Shown: positions 36,001 to 47,559 of the stretch, piece after piece | Position numbering within the stretch: the first letter of the stretch is position 1 | How the letters are laid out: the number at the start of each line of letters is the position of its first letter | Origin: Posidonia oceanica | Taxonomy: Eukaryota; Streptophyta; Magnoliopsida; Alismatales; Posidoniaceae | Direction: 5' to 3' | Length of the DNA stretch: 64,000 nucleotides | NCBI GenBank assembly: GCA_037176725.1 | Contig: JAZBRS010000054.1 | Span: forward strand, 16,200,001 to 16,264,000 | Program-made: the position numbers and the translations under genes | The notes under the pieces: generated by a model | The model's database searches: none | Seen by the model: the letters and a program-made list of their open reading frames with translations, nothing else | What the model was told of the DNA's origin: nothing

Positions 36001-37243
36001 ATTCGAATTCAAATGATTTCAACACAAAACTAACTCCTTCCTCTTAAAGCAATAACTTTCTTTTGCAATCGGAATGTGTAAGTGGTTCCTTTTATTGTTC
36101 TAAGGCCTTAATCAAGAATTTTCACAGGAGTTAATGGCATGATTCCTTTTCCACTTTTAGTAACAGTTGAGCTTTGAATGGGTGATTGAAACACGAGTCT
36201 TATGTATATAAGTATAAGAAGTTTAGGATAATATAAATTGATAAAGTTATTTTTCAATATATGAAAGTGAATGTGCATGTATAAAAAGGAAACTTATTCT
36301 TCAATGTGTGAAAGTGAATGCACATGTTTAAAAAGAGAACTCACTTTCTTTTTCCAATATTTTCTGAAGTTTAAGTTTCTTGAAGTTGGTAGTTTCCAAA
36401 TCAGCATCAAAGTGAGAGTCCATTAGCTGTCTTGGATTAACTACAAGTAATATTAAGAAACATGACATGTCTGAAAAACGGAATAAAAGATGAGTGGCCA
36501 AAGCGTAAACTAAAATTACGTCGTGCAAATTGGAAATCAACAATGATAGTACTATCTTATCCATATATCATTTGATCCTTAGAGATAATAAAGTGCAAAT
36601 GTCATATCAACATGAAAGAAAGAATAAGAGGAAAAATAACAATAATCTGAAACTAAATAGTGGATTACACTATTAAAAATGATGACGAATGAATAGTTTG
36701 TCATCTGAGTTTTGACTACTCCTTCTATTGAGAACTTCGAAGTTAACCTAGATAGCTTGTTATTTTATTTAAATCATTTGAAGTCATCATTTTAAATATT
36801 GGATTTCAAATAGTGATATGTTACTTTTCTTTTGAACATCGATCATAGAAAATATGTCAAGAAAAATCAATATATGGGCAAAGGTTCGATGCAAAGATTC
36901 ATCACCTAACCATAATTGCAAAGGGATAGATATTAGACGAGATTTATCTTAAGAAGAGCCAATGAAAGAATAATATCTACGGACTACAAAAAGACAATTA
37001 TCCACCAATTAACACTTATAAAACAAAAACGATGAAGAAGTATATTTAAGCTTATTAAACTCATGGGGAAAAAAACAAATGATATTAAACAACTTACACT
37101 TCGAAGGTAATTCTTTAGAATGCACAGTACCGAAATCTTAATTGACAAAGAAGACTCATAAAAGGAAACCATAACCATTTATTACAATCACAACTATAAT
37201 TTTAGTTTTTCTACAAACATAAAATACACTCAATGAAGCGATC
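33060..37243. other. AT-rich region with a few exon-like pieces, no gene assignable
   Basis: Mostly AT-rich and without long ORFs. Some minus-strand pieces have splice-like ends and protein-like translations: 36,345-36,440 (NPRQLMDSHFDADLETTNFK), about 35,940-35,990 (KSPMEKGKTPMED), 35,508-35,656 (IKENDYIISCINKHLP) and about 34,245-34,340 (ending GAG/gtaagt). I recognise none of them. A ~115-bp direct duplication around TATATTTAAAATGAAGGATT lies at 35,344-35,514. This may be a decayed or unrecognised gene. Confidence 0.3.
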
Positions 37244-38520
37244 TCACCCAGCGAAGATGCTTTTCACCGTCCGATCCATCCCCCTGCCCATCCCCGTCCT
37301 CCTCTTCTCACTCCTCCTCGTCCTTGGTTTGGGGTTGAAGTTTGATGACCTGGTGGTCGTTCGCCGGTAGTTGGCGGTGGCTGCTAGTACACCTGCTGAC
37401 CACAAAGGGATTTTGAGTGGTTGCTGGCAAAGGCGATGCTGACTTATGCTTCTAATATTTTTTGGTTGTAGTACATAATAGATAGAATTTCTTGAATCTC
37501 TCAACTTCTACTCTAACAACTCCATAAAACAGCTAACCAAGAAAAACAAAAGAAGTGCAATCGAACAATTTCACTCTCGAGGTAGGAAAACAAGATATAC
37601 ATTTTGTATCTAAATTGGAGAAGAAATATTAAGGAAAGAGACTATAAACTTCCAACTACAAGAAGCAGGATTCTCATTATTCAACCATAAGCTAGTGGTG
37701 GTGGAAAAAGACGTCTACTAGTTCATCTTTTGGCCTTTGGTGACGGTGGTGTTAGACAAAACCAGCTAGGCCTTCTATTTGGCTTCGGCGATGACAGTAC
37801 TGATCAACGATGGTTGTGGTTGGCAATGTGCAAGGATGTGTGTGAAGGAGGTCGAGGTTAGACGATGGCCAACCATAGAGGGATATCTCACCAACTCGTC
37901 CCCATCCCCATCCCCATCCTCCTATTCTCCATCCTCATTGTTTGATCCGACGTTAGATGATGGCCGATCAAAGAGGGATTTCAGGTGGCTACTAGTGATG
38001 GCCTCAGAGAAGGATGAGAAGACGAATAAGAAGAGATCTCGTCAACCCGTCCCCATCCCATTCCCGTCCTCCTCTTCACCCTCCTCATTGTTCGATCTGG
38101 CATCATAAGGATTTGGAGTAGCTGTTGCTGCTAGCGGTGGCCTGATCTCACCAACTCATCCCCATCCCTATCCTCCCTTTATCCCTCCTCGTCGTCCAAT
38201 CCGTCATTAGACGGTGGCCGATTGAAGAGGGATTTCGGGTGACTGCTGGCGATGGCCTCAGAGAAGGACGAGAATACAAATAAGAAGAGATTTCGTCAAC
38301 CCATCCCCATCCTCGTTCTCCTCTCCTCCCTCTTCGTTGTCCATAGGGATTTTGAGTAGCTGTTGTTGCTAGCAGTGGCCTCAGAGAAGGACGAGAAGAT
38401 GAAGAAGAAGAGATCTCCCCAATCCATCTACGTCTCCGTCTCTATCCTTCTCTTCTCCATTACCTTCGTCTGATCTGACGTTAAACGATGGTTTTGGTCA
38501 TGGATAATATGAGTGTGGGA
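37244..38520. repeat. Degenerate tandem repeats with CCCCATCC / AAGAGGGATTT motifs
   Basis: About five or six diverged units of ~100-150 bp, alternating between a pyrimidine-rich phrase (CGTCCCCATCCC, CCTCCTCATTGTT) and a purine-rich phrase (GATGGCCTCAGAGAAGGA, GAGAAGACGAATAAGAAGAG). Copies lie at about 37,865, 37,958, 38,109, 38,213 and 38,346, with a related one at 37,250-37,440. The short ORFs are repeat-driven. Origin unknown. Confidence 0.5.
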
Positions 38521-38556
38521 ACCTTAGAAAGAGGGAAGCGAGGAGAGACCCACCTC

Positions 38557-41500
38557 TAGACATGTAAATCGGGCCGAGCCGGGCCGGCCCCGCTAGATTT
38601 TTTATAGGCCCGGCCGGGCTTGATCCGGGCCGTTACAGTACCTGGGCCGGGCCTAGTCAACCATAGGGCTGGCCCGGCACGGCCCACGGCCCATGGTTGG
38701 ACCGAGCTGGGCCCAGTCAACCACAGGGCTGGCCCGGCACGGCCCACGGCCCATGGTTGGACCGAGCCAGGCCTGGCCGGTCCATTCGGTCCATTTTTTT
38801 TAAAAAAAAATTAACTTTTTTTATTAAATATTGATATCGATTATACATTAAAAAATTGAAAATTACATAAGATATTTAAAATTTTACATCTTTACAATTT
38901 TTACATAAATATTTAAAAAATTACATCTTAAAGTTGATGCCCGTTACATTTTAAAATTACATCTTAAATATTTAATCATATGTGGAGCCCGTTTCGGTCC
39001 CCGTGCCCGTTGAAGTTGATGCCGTATTGTCGTCTTCAGTATCACTCTTTAAGTTGAGTCCTTGGAGACGATCAACCGCATCGTACCAGTCCTTCAGACA
39101 CATAGAGGCTTCTACAGACTTTTCTGATAATCTACATCTTTTATCACTTAAAACTCCTTTTCTTGTAGAAAATGCAGACTCCGACGCTACAGTAGACGCC
39201 GGAATCATTAGTAAATCTTTAGCCATTCTAGAAACTATAGGAAACCTAATTGCGGTATTATACCACCATTTTAATATATCTAAGTTATCCATTTCTGATT
39301 TACTAAATGCAAATTCACATTCTAAATAATTTTCTAATTCATTATTTATTGATGATTTTACATATTTTTTCTTTTTCTTATTTAATTTATTCTAAAATAA
39401 ACTATCAGTGCTACTATTAGTATATGATCCTACAGTACTAAATCTAGGTGCACTAGAACTACCTTCACCACATATTTTAACATATTCTTCAAATAATGTA
39501 TATAAAGTGTAGTCTTAATTTTATTATTAAATTCTTCTATTAAGTTACTTTTATTCATGTTACTAAAAATATCATCTATATATACCATACAATTAACTAA
39601 TTTATGCCTAGAATCCATAATTATTGCTAAACATGCCCACATTGGAGGATCATCCCAATAACTATTATATTTATGTTGCATTACTTAATTAATATTTACA
39701 AAACATGGTACTTCTCTATATTGCTGAAAAATATTTGTAATATTAAATAAATTAATTAAAACTAGATTACTAGTAGGATAATATTGACCAGATAATTGTT
39801 TAGTAATATTATAAAAAGGTTCTAAAAAATTATGAATTATTTGATAATTTTGCCAATCTTCATCATTTAACATATAATTAGATTTTACATTATAAAATGC
39901 TGTAATTAAATGGCTATAAGGTAAACTTGAATTTAACATATCATAAGTTGAGTTCCATATATGTTGAACATTTAATTTAAATTTTTTAGGTCTTATACCA
40001 TTAATGCCTAAATTCTTGATATCTTTTAGCTAATGTTTGAATAAATAAAATAGCTGATCTTATATTTTCTATAAAAGGTCTAATGCAATCTATACCATCT
40101 TGTACAATTAAGTTTATTGTGTGACAACAATACCTACAATGAAAGATTTCACCATTTAACATTAGTTTTAGATTTCTTTTTAATAAATCTATGGCAACAT
40201 TATTATTAGAAGCATTATCAAAAGATATTGTATTAATTTTATAATATAAGTGAAATTCTTTAAAAATTTCTTATAATATATTAGCTATAGCCTTACCAGT
40301 ATGTGAATGATCAAATACTCTAAAAGCTATTAATCTTTTTTGTAAAGTCTACTCTATGTCTATCCAATGTGCAGTTAAACATAGATATGGAAAATTATTA
40401 GGGCCTGTCTAAACATCACAAAAAATAAACTAATGATACTCTACATAATAAACTAAAAAATATTCTCATTATATTTTGTTTATCTTTTTTAAATGTTTTA
40501 TAAATTAAATTTTTTGTAGTGTTTCTAGAATGACTTTTTAATTGTGGATTAAGACAATCTTGTACACAAGATTCAAATTTTTTATTTTCTGACAATGAAA
40601 ATAGTTGTTCATCGTGTACTATGTATTTTGTTATACGTTCTTTTGCTATTTCTGCATTATATTTCCAATTTAATAAACCACTAGAACCTATATGTAATTT
40701 AGATTGCCTTAAGTCTGTGTTTTCTTCTTTATTGTGTGCAGCTAAAGATTTTTGTAAATGCCTAGAAATGTGACCTACACCCCTACCCCTAGGACAGGTG
40801 TATCCTAGACTACAATAATTACAATAACATCTATTTTCATCTGAAGGGTCTAATGTTACATATTCCCAAATCCATGAATTCTGTTTCCTAGGTTTTTTGG
40901 TGCTAGTGGATTGTGTAGGGGTGTCTTGATGTTGAGGCTGGTCTGACTCCTGGGTTGGGATATAATCATGGCTTCCTATGTTTTCCATTATAAATATCTA
41001 AAGTATGAAAAAACAAATGAAAATTATGACTAGAGAATTTAACAGTAGAGAAAAACAGATGTAATAACTAATGTATGAATTATGATTATGAAACCCTTAA
41101 CCTAAAAGTCCCAAAATCCAAAAATAGAGGGAGTAGAAGTAGAAAAATTGGAGGAATTAGAAGTAGAGAAATTTTGTAGCTCAGAAGATCAGCAGAGTAG
41201 AAGTAGTAGCAGAGCCAGAGAAAATTTGAGTAGATTAGCAGATGAGAGACCGGACTCTGGAATGTGGGAGAATTTGCCACTTAGGAGAATTATGAAAGTG
41301 GGAGAATTGTGAGAGTGGGAGAATTATGAGTGTTGTAATAAGTGAGAAGAGTGAGTTGTGTGAAAAAATATGAAGGTATGGTAGAATATTTATAGGAAAA
41401 TGAAGAGAAGAGAAGAGAAGAGAAAAGGAAAAAAAAATGATCGTTTATGGCCGTTTGCACCCATCCAAAAATTCAACCGTTGCCAACGTTTTGTTTTTTT

Positions 41501-41717
41501 TTATATTTTTTTTTCATTTTTTACAAACCGACCCGACTTGTATTCCAAGGGACCACTGGGCCCACTTAGCGGGTCCAATCGGATCTAGGTGTTGGACACA
41601 GCTTGATCCGGACCCACACCGAGCCTGAACCGGTCCGACTCATGATTTCCGTGGACCAAGCTATATTGGGCCAAAATACAGACCGGACCGGCCAGCGGGG
41701 CCCGTTTTACAACTCTA
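38557..41717 (-). mobile_element. hAT transposon (BED-finger, RICESLEEPER/Ac-like), 3,161 bp
   Basis: The ends TAGACATGTAAATCGGGCC and (reverse complement of the right end) TAGAGTTGTAAAACGGGCC form a terminal inverted repeat. A perfect 8-bp target duplication CCCACCTC lies at 38,549-38,556 and 41,718-41,725. GGCC-rich subterminal blocks sit at both ends, the left one holding a 60-bp tandem duplication (38,641-38,760). It encodes a decayed hAT transposase on the minus strand. The ends look mobilisable but the protein is broken. Confidence 0.93.
38972..40988 (-). pseudogene. hAT transposase (zinc-finger BED type), decayed
   Basis: The N-terminal ORF (40,988-40,416) holds a BED zinc finger (WIWEYVTLDPSDENRCYCNY, then C..H..H through GVGHISRHLQK). 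Mid-region pieces include FDNASNNNVAIDLL and FHCRYCCHTINLIVQDGID, the usual hAT core motifs, separated by stops. 39,681-39,430 has WACLAIIMDSRHKL. The C-terminal ORF (39,292-38,972) has the hAT dimerisation motif RFPIVSRMAKDLLMIPASTV followed by ASESAFSTRKGVLSDKR. Several stop codons between 40,415 and 39,690 make it non-functional. Regulation unknown. Confidence 0.9.
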
Positions 41718-42052
41718 CCCACCTCCTTCCATTCTCGTTTCGTTGTGTGGAAAAAGTGGAAAATGGACCAGGAACATGGAATTATAATATTTAGTTGCAC
41801 GGAACAGTAGAAAGGAAGAAGGAACATGGATTTTATAATATATAAAAATTGGTGGAACGGTAGAAAAGGAAACCGTAGAAGGAAGTCAAGGAACGGGGGT
41901 TTTATGATACATAAAGATGGGTGGAACATAAAACAAAGAAAGAAACAACTAAGAAACAACTAAGATTCCACACGTTTCTATCCTCCACTGTAAATTCCAT
42001 TTCCACCTCAATAAAACCTCCTCCTCATCTTCCACTTCTTCTTCTTCCTACC
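41718..42052 (+). promoter_or_regulatory. Proximal promoter/5' UTR of the IQM gene with ~57-bp repeats
   Basis: 335 bp between the hAT end and the IQM start codon. It contains three imperfect direct repeats of ~55-60 bp (about 41,764, 41,820 and 41,880), each with GGAACATGG or GGAACGGGG, TTATAATAT or TTATGATACAT, and a GGTGGAAC(G/A) phrase. The last 60 bases are CT-rich (CTCCTCATCTTCCACTTCTT), as is typical of plant 5' UTRs. No TATA box was chosen. Confidence 0.4.
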
Positions 42053-45000
42053 ATGGAGGTGGAGAATACAGCGGCTTGTTGCTTCGATGTCTCGCAAAAC
42101 GCTTCCACATTTTACCTCGAGTCCGCCGACGTCCACGCTCCGACGATCGCCGGAGCATTGGAGGGTTGCGATCCTCTGATCGCCAACGCACAAGAGGGAT
42201 TCACTCCCATGGTCGCTGGAGCAGACGAGCTGTGTGCTCCAGTGATCGCCGGAGTAGAGGAGGGATGTCAGTCAACGGGTCAGTCAACGGCGACGGCGAC
42301 GGCGGTAGTGAAGCTGCAGAACGTGTACAGGAGCTACCGGACGCGGCGCAGGTTAGCGGACTCCGCCGTGGTGGCTGAGGAGTTGTGGTGGGTGCTCACT
42401 TCACTCTCTTATAGTCATCAATGGTTGCTGTTGTCCCTGAGATTATTCTTTTTTATTTGTGGAATTAATTTAAGGTGGCAAGCTATAGATTTCGCACGGC
42501 TCAACCATAGCACGGTGTCCTTCTTCAATTACTCGAAACCGGAGTCGGCCACCTCCAAGTGGAATCGTGTTAGCTTGAATGCTTCCAAGGTAAGAGCAAT
42601 TTCACTGTAAAAGGAATTGGTTTTGGTGATGAGTTTCTTCAAGGAAAAGTTGTTTGCTAGGTTGATGAGTTTGTATCTTCTGTCTCTTTGGTAGGTTGGT
42701 AAGGGCTTGTCTAAAGATGCCAAGGCGCTGAAGCTTGCTTTCCAGCACTGGATTGAAGCAGTAAGCAACATCTTTATATATTTTCTTCTCTCAATTATAA
42801 TGCTTTATACACTTCATCGCTTGATCTGAATTTTTTGTGTATAGATCGATCCGCGTCATCGGTATGGGCACCACTTACACTATTACTATGATGAATGGTG
42901 CAAGAGCGACGCAGGGCAGCCTTTTTTCTACTGGTATGTAGTCGAAGACTTGGATTATCATCCTTAAACATTAGTTTTCGTAAGATCGGGGCTTGACTAA
43001 GGGAATATTGAAAGAAAAATCTTCTATCTCTGTGTATACTTGTACTTCTTATCAACATCTCTGTGTGTGTGTTTGGGCAGAAACTAACAGTAAAATGCGC
43101 TTGGTGGAGATCTGGACTAGTAGAGGTAGAGCCTTATAGGATCAATAGTGTCAGAATTGCCAATGCCTATAAAAACTTAGCTACACATTATAGTGTCAAG
43201 ACATGGTTGGAATTGCTATGCTAGATCATTTAATCCTAATTTACATCTTTCACATTTTAATAACAGTATGTGTTTAACAATGTTGCCATGTAGTCTCAAT
43301 TAAGAATCCAGATTGCAATCGTGTAGGTTAGACATTGGTGACGGAAGAAACACTGATCTCACGAATTGTCCAAGGACATTACTTCGTGAACAAGTTGTCA
43401 AGTACCTTGGACCGGTAAGACATCTCCTCTTTGGACTTGTCAGTATTCATATTATGGCTTATGTGAGCTACTCCTGTTCAATCTTCTTCAAGTGCATCTT
43501 TTTTATAAATCTTGAACAATTCTTTTTCAAAAGAAGTGAAGTGCTTGCTTTGGTGATAGCACATTTTAACAAATAACACTCAAAATCTGCTGAAGAGGAG
43601 TAACAGATACATGTGATTAGGAGATGGATTCGCAATTAGATTTCAAGTATAATGTGGTCAGATTTCAAGTACAATGTATTGATTGACATGCTTGTAATTC
43701 TAATGTACGAACAATATTCTGTTATTTTCAGCAAGAGAGGGAGAACTATGAATACATAATTTCAGAGGGGAAAATCACTCACAAACAGACTGGAGAGCTC
43801 CTGGATACAACTGGAGAATCTCAAAAGGGTAAATGGATCTTCGTGATGAGTACATATAAGAAATTATATGCTGGCAAGGTAATTATATGATGAGCTAATA
43901 GCTTCAATAGTTGTATCACAAAAAGGTGCTTTTACTGAAAGATAAATTATAAAGATTTCTATATTTCTTCACAACTAACACTCTTCAGCTATGTGCAGAA
44001 AAAGAAAGGGATGTTTCACCATTCTAGCTTCCTAGCAGGTGGAACAACACTAGCGGCAGGTAGACTTGCTGCAGTGAACGGAATACTTAAAGTAATCACC
44101 ACTGAACCCTTCCTAGTAACAGCGTCATGTTGTTTCATGAAAAAAAAAAGATAACAGCATTAAGCTGTGTTGTTTGAATCGTTACTCTAAGAACAGCCAA
44201 TCATAAATTTACGAAGCATGTAGTGAGAGAGTGATGGAATGAGTAGAAAAATATGGAAATGAAAAGTAAAGGAGACCAGGACAAGAATCATAGGTTGATA
44301 ATGTTGGTAATGCATTAGATTTAGTATGAATGTAGCTCTAATATATGCTCCTTTTAATTAAATGGTGAGAAAAGAGGAATAGTGGTGGTTGTGAGGCGGG
44401 ATTCAGGCCATGAAACTAATGTCAATTTTTTTTGGTAGAAGAGTGTAGCTTCATTACTATGTTATTTTGCAACTCATTCTTTCGTTGTGTGACTCCTGCA
44501 CAATAGCAACAGTAGTAGAATCACATATAACGTGATCTGTTTCCCAAAATACCATGGGTGTGTTTTTGTTTGGTAATGAACTTGTTGTGGAATTGTAGTA
44601 AGCAGGATAGAAATTGAAATATGGCTTTAAGAAAAGCCAGGAAGATTTGTTTTTTAAGGATAGACGAGATGAGTCTTCATTGTTCTGTTCAGATTGCTTA
44701 TTTTCATTAGAATTAATCAAGGGATGGGCATAAAATATTTACAACGTTCTTTTCCAACTGCAAAAACATGCGAAGGTATACTTGTCACAGTTTTATGAAC
44801 ATGAAATATAGTTGTAGTTGGCATCAAGTATTCCTTATGTTCTGTTCTTTACTCTTTTTTTTTACTTTTCTATTTGCAGTCCATCTGGGCATACAGTGGA
44901 CATTACCGTCCAAGCGAGGAGAACCTCGAGAACTTTGTAAGCTTCTTGAGTGAAAATGGAGTTGATCAAAATGGAGTTCAGGTATGAAATTCTTTCTTGC

Positions 45001-45591
45001 AGATAACAGATAACATGGACTACCATTCCATTTATATTGTTCAGTTCAAAAATATTACATTCGTAAGATGAACTTACAGTAATTCTGGTTTGTCACTCTC
45101 AGATCAACTCTTCGTACGACGAAGACTACTGTGAAGATAAGAAACAAACTCCAGAGGAAAAGGCTGTTGGAGTTCCAAGAGTTCCCACACCTCCACGACT
45201 TCAAAAACCAACTGATATGTTGAAAAATCTTCACGTGGAAATAACTACGGCCCCAGAAGAGAGGCTGCAAGTGGACGCACTTAAAGGGGAATACAAAAGA
45301 TCTCTCTCTGGTGGTCTTCAAAGTCCAATAGCGGAGGTGCCTCAGAATTCCATTCTGAAGAGGATCAAATCGAAGGAGAAAGCGAGATCTTACCAATTGG
45401 GTCATCAGCTTTCCTCTCCTTGGTCTACTGGAGCTGGTCCAAGAATTGGGTGTGTGAATGACTATCCCCTGGAGCTGCGGATGCAAGCACTCGAGTTTGT
45501 GAGTCTGTCACCGAGGGTACCCACGCCATCAAGTCATCGACGCTTTGCATTTTGTGCATCTCCCATTGCTTCTGTTTCTCCAGAGTGTTGA
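42053..45591 (+). CDS. IQM: IQ-motif calmodulin-binding protein of the IQM family, 9 exons, 507 aa
   Basis: IQM proteins are plant-specific, bind calmodulin through an N-terminal IQ motif and act in Ca2+-linked stress, light or hormone signalling. Exons: 42053-42387, 42475-42589, 42695-42760, 42845-42933, 43327-43414, 43732-43878, 43999-44091, 44880-44981, 45103-45591. They total 1,524 nt, phases fit, and the frame is open. The IQ motif is at residues ~85-100 ([16 protein letters not shown]). Family signatures follow in order: [121 protein letters not shown]. The C-terminus is less conserved. The N-terminus holds four tandem 11-residue repeats (residues 30-73). A hAT transposon ends ~335 bp upstream. 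Confidence 0.93.
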
Positions 45592-45880
45592 GCACCATCT
45601 GATGTTGTAATCGATCCATGAGTGAGGTCAGGGCGATCAATGTTTTTTGATAGGTGAAAATCTCATCATTAGGCTCAATGCAAAGTTGCCAACTCATTAA
45701 CAATCTCATATTTACATTTTTGTTGCCTAGTCCCTTGCAAATCTGCTATGAAATAAAGAATAAAGCTTGGTCTTGATCTCAATGTTGCATTGTCATTCAA
45801 CTTTAATACACCCCTTCGTAAATAATGACACTTGTCACTGCAGTTTTCTCACCCAACATCTCAGGCTACGGAGTCAAATT
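45592..45880. other. 3' flank of the IQM gene
   Basis: Probably the 3' UTR, with AATAAAG at about 45,749-45,763 as a candidate poly(A) signal. Nothing else seen. Confidence 0.4.
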
Positions 45881-45884
45881 AAAC

Positions 45885-46611
45885 TAGGGTTCGATTCGAT
45901 TTGATTCTGACAAAAACTATGAATCGAATCGTATTTATCGGTTTTGACTATATTGGAATCGAACTAAACTATATATGTACTTGGAATCAAATCGAATCGA
46001 ACCGTCAAAAAGTCGGTTGGTTCGATTCGATTTTCAGTTTTCAATCTAAATATCTATTAAAATATGATTTAACAATATTATTAAAAAAATAATTAGTAAG
46101 AGTTGCAACTAAGATTATCATTTGCAACCATAAAGGTTGAACATTATGCAGGCTGCTTTTAGCTTTATAAACTTACAATTCAACCAAGATTATCTCGATT
46201 TATAATTAGTTCATGATGGTCAAGAATGTCATCATAATCTAGTATGTTATAAACTTATAATCTAGTTTGTCAAGAATGCCATTCATTTACATAAATAAAT
46301 GTAAATCAGCTGATATAAATGGATAGTGCAGAATCATTCAGCTATTGCATGAAGTGAAATGAAATGTGTAAGTAAATAACGAATTGTTGGGTCAACAATC
46401 CAATCTTCATTTAGCCGTTTAGAATACTCATTTCAATTTTCAAATGCATTATATTGAAGATGAATCAAACAAAAGTAAGTAAAAATAATAAATATCCTGT
46501 GATAGTACACTATCAAAAGTAATTTTAAGAAAATATACTATCAACTAATGGTAGATGAATGGTGGAGATTTAAATCCATTTAATCCAATAATAGATGAAG
46601 GATGGAGATGT

Positions 46612-46689
<78 letters not shown>

Positions 46690-46882
46690 TAATATATGGA
46701 TTGATTCTCGGTTCGATTCGATTAACCATACTCAGAATCAAGAACCAAATCATTAATAACAGTTTCAAAATTTAAGAACCTAATCGAACTATTAAACAAA
46801 TCTAAATCAAATCGAACCATAAAAAATAATTTGATTCGAATCGATTAATCGATTATAACCGAATCGTATACACCCCTACACT
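45885..46882. mobile_element. Probable non-autonomous hAT-like element rich in AATCGAATCG motifs, with a (TA)n core
   Basis: The left part is rich in TTCGATTCGATTTG and AATCGAATCGAACCG. The right part mirrors it (GGTTCGATTCGATTAACC, GATTATAACCGAATCG) and ends near CGTATACACCCCTAC, text typical of plant hAT MITE ends. The left end near CTAGGGTTCGATTCG is less clear, and I could not establish a convincing TSD, so the boundaries are approximate. Confidence 0.45.
46614..46683. repeat. (TA)n microsatellite, ~70 bp
   Basis: About 35 dinucleotide units, within the AATCGAATCG-rich element. Length is likely polymorphic and prone to sequencing or assembly error. Confidence 0.95.
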
Positions 46883-47404
46883 AGACACGTCCAATTGAGT
46901 TATGTTCAACTCTATTCAAGTTGGGGTGAAAGACTTCCATGTCATACTCGAATCTTTGTTAAAATATAAGAAAATAAAAGAACTGATGTCACCTCTGTCC
47001 AAATGATTCCAGCAACACCACCGTAGAATATTATAATGGAACAGCTACTACATTATCATGATTTGCATAACATGGTAGGTAAGGTATGTTCAACTCGTTT
47101 GGATTTTGTGAGTCAGTACAGCTGGACCCTGGTTGTTAGCAACTAAGAATACGATCAAGTTTTTCAAACGCACGAAAATCACGTTCAGCATGCAGACCCT
47201 CAATCGAGCTATTGAAAAATCATTATTTTACGTCCTTGCACAAGTAAATTTGCATCTCCTTACTGAGTGAAATCGATCCAAGCCTTAAGAACTACGACTT
47301 AAGAGGAAACTTGATCAAGGAATCGATTGGGCTTAAAACGGCTGCATAGAAACATGTGTTGCGTCTAAGTTCAATGGGAAGTTCGGTAGACAAGCTACGA
47401 GGAA
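46883..47404. other. Intergenic, no gene seen
   Basis: No recognisable coding sequence or repeat. The right end abuts the probable left terminus of a hAT-type element near GTGGCAGAGTTAGGAATTTT. Confidence 0.4.
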
Positions 47405-47559
47405 CGTGGCAGAGTTAGGAATTTTTCACGGTAGAGGTTATAGAAAATAAATTATTAAAATAAATGTAAAAAAAAATTAATGTTATAATTATAATTCAAA
47501 AATATATCAAATTTAAAAACCACCAACATATATATTTTTTTAAAGATTATTTTAAAAAA

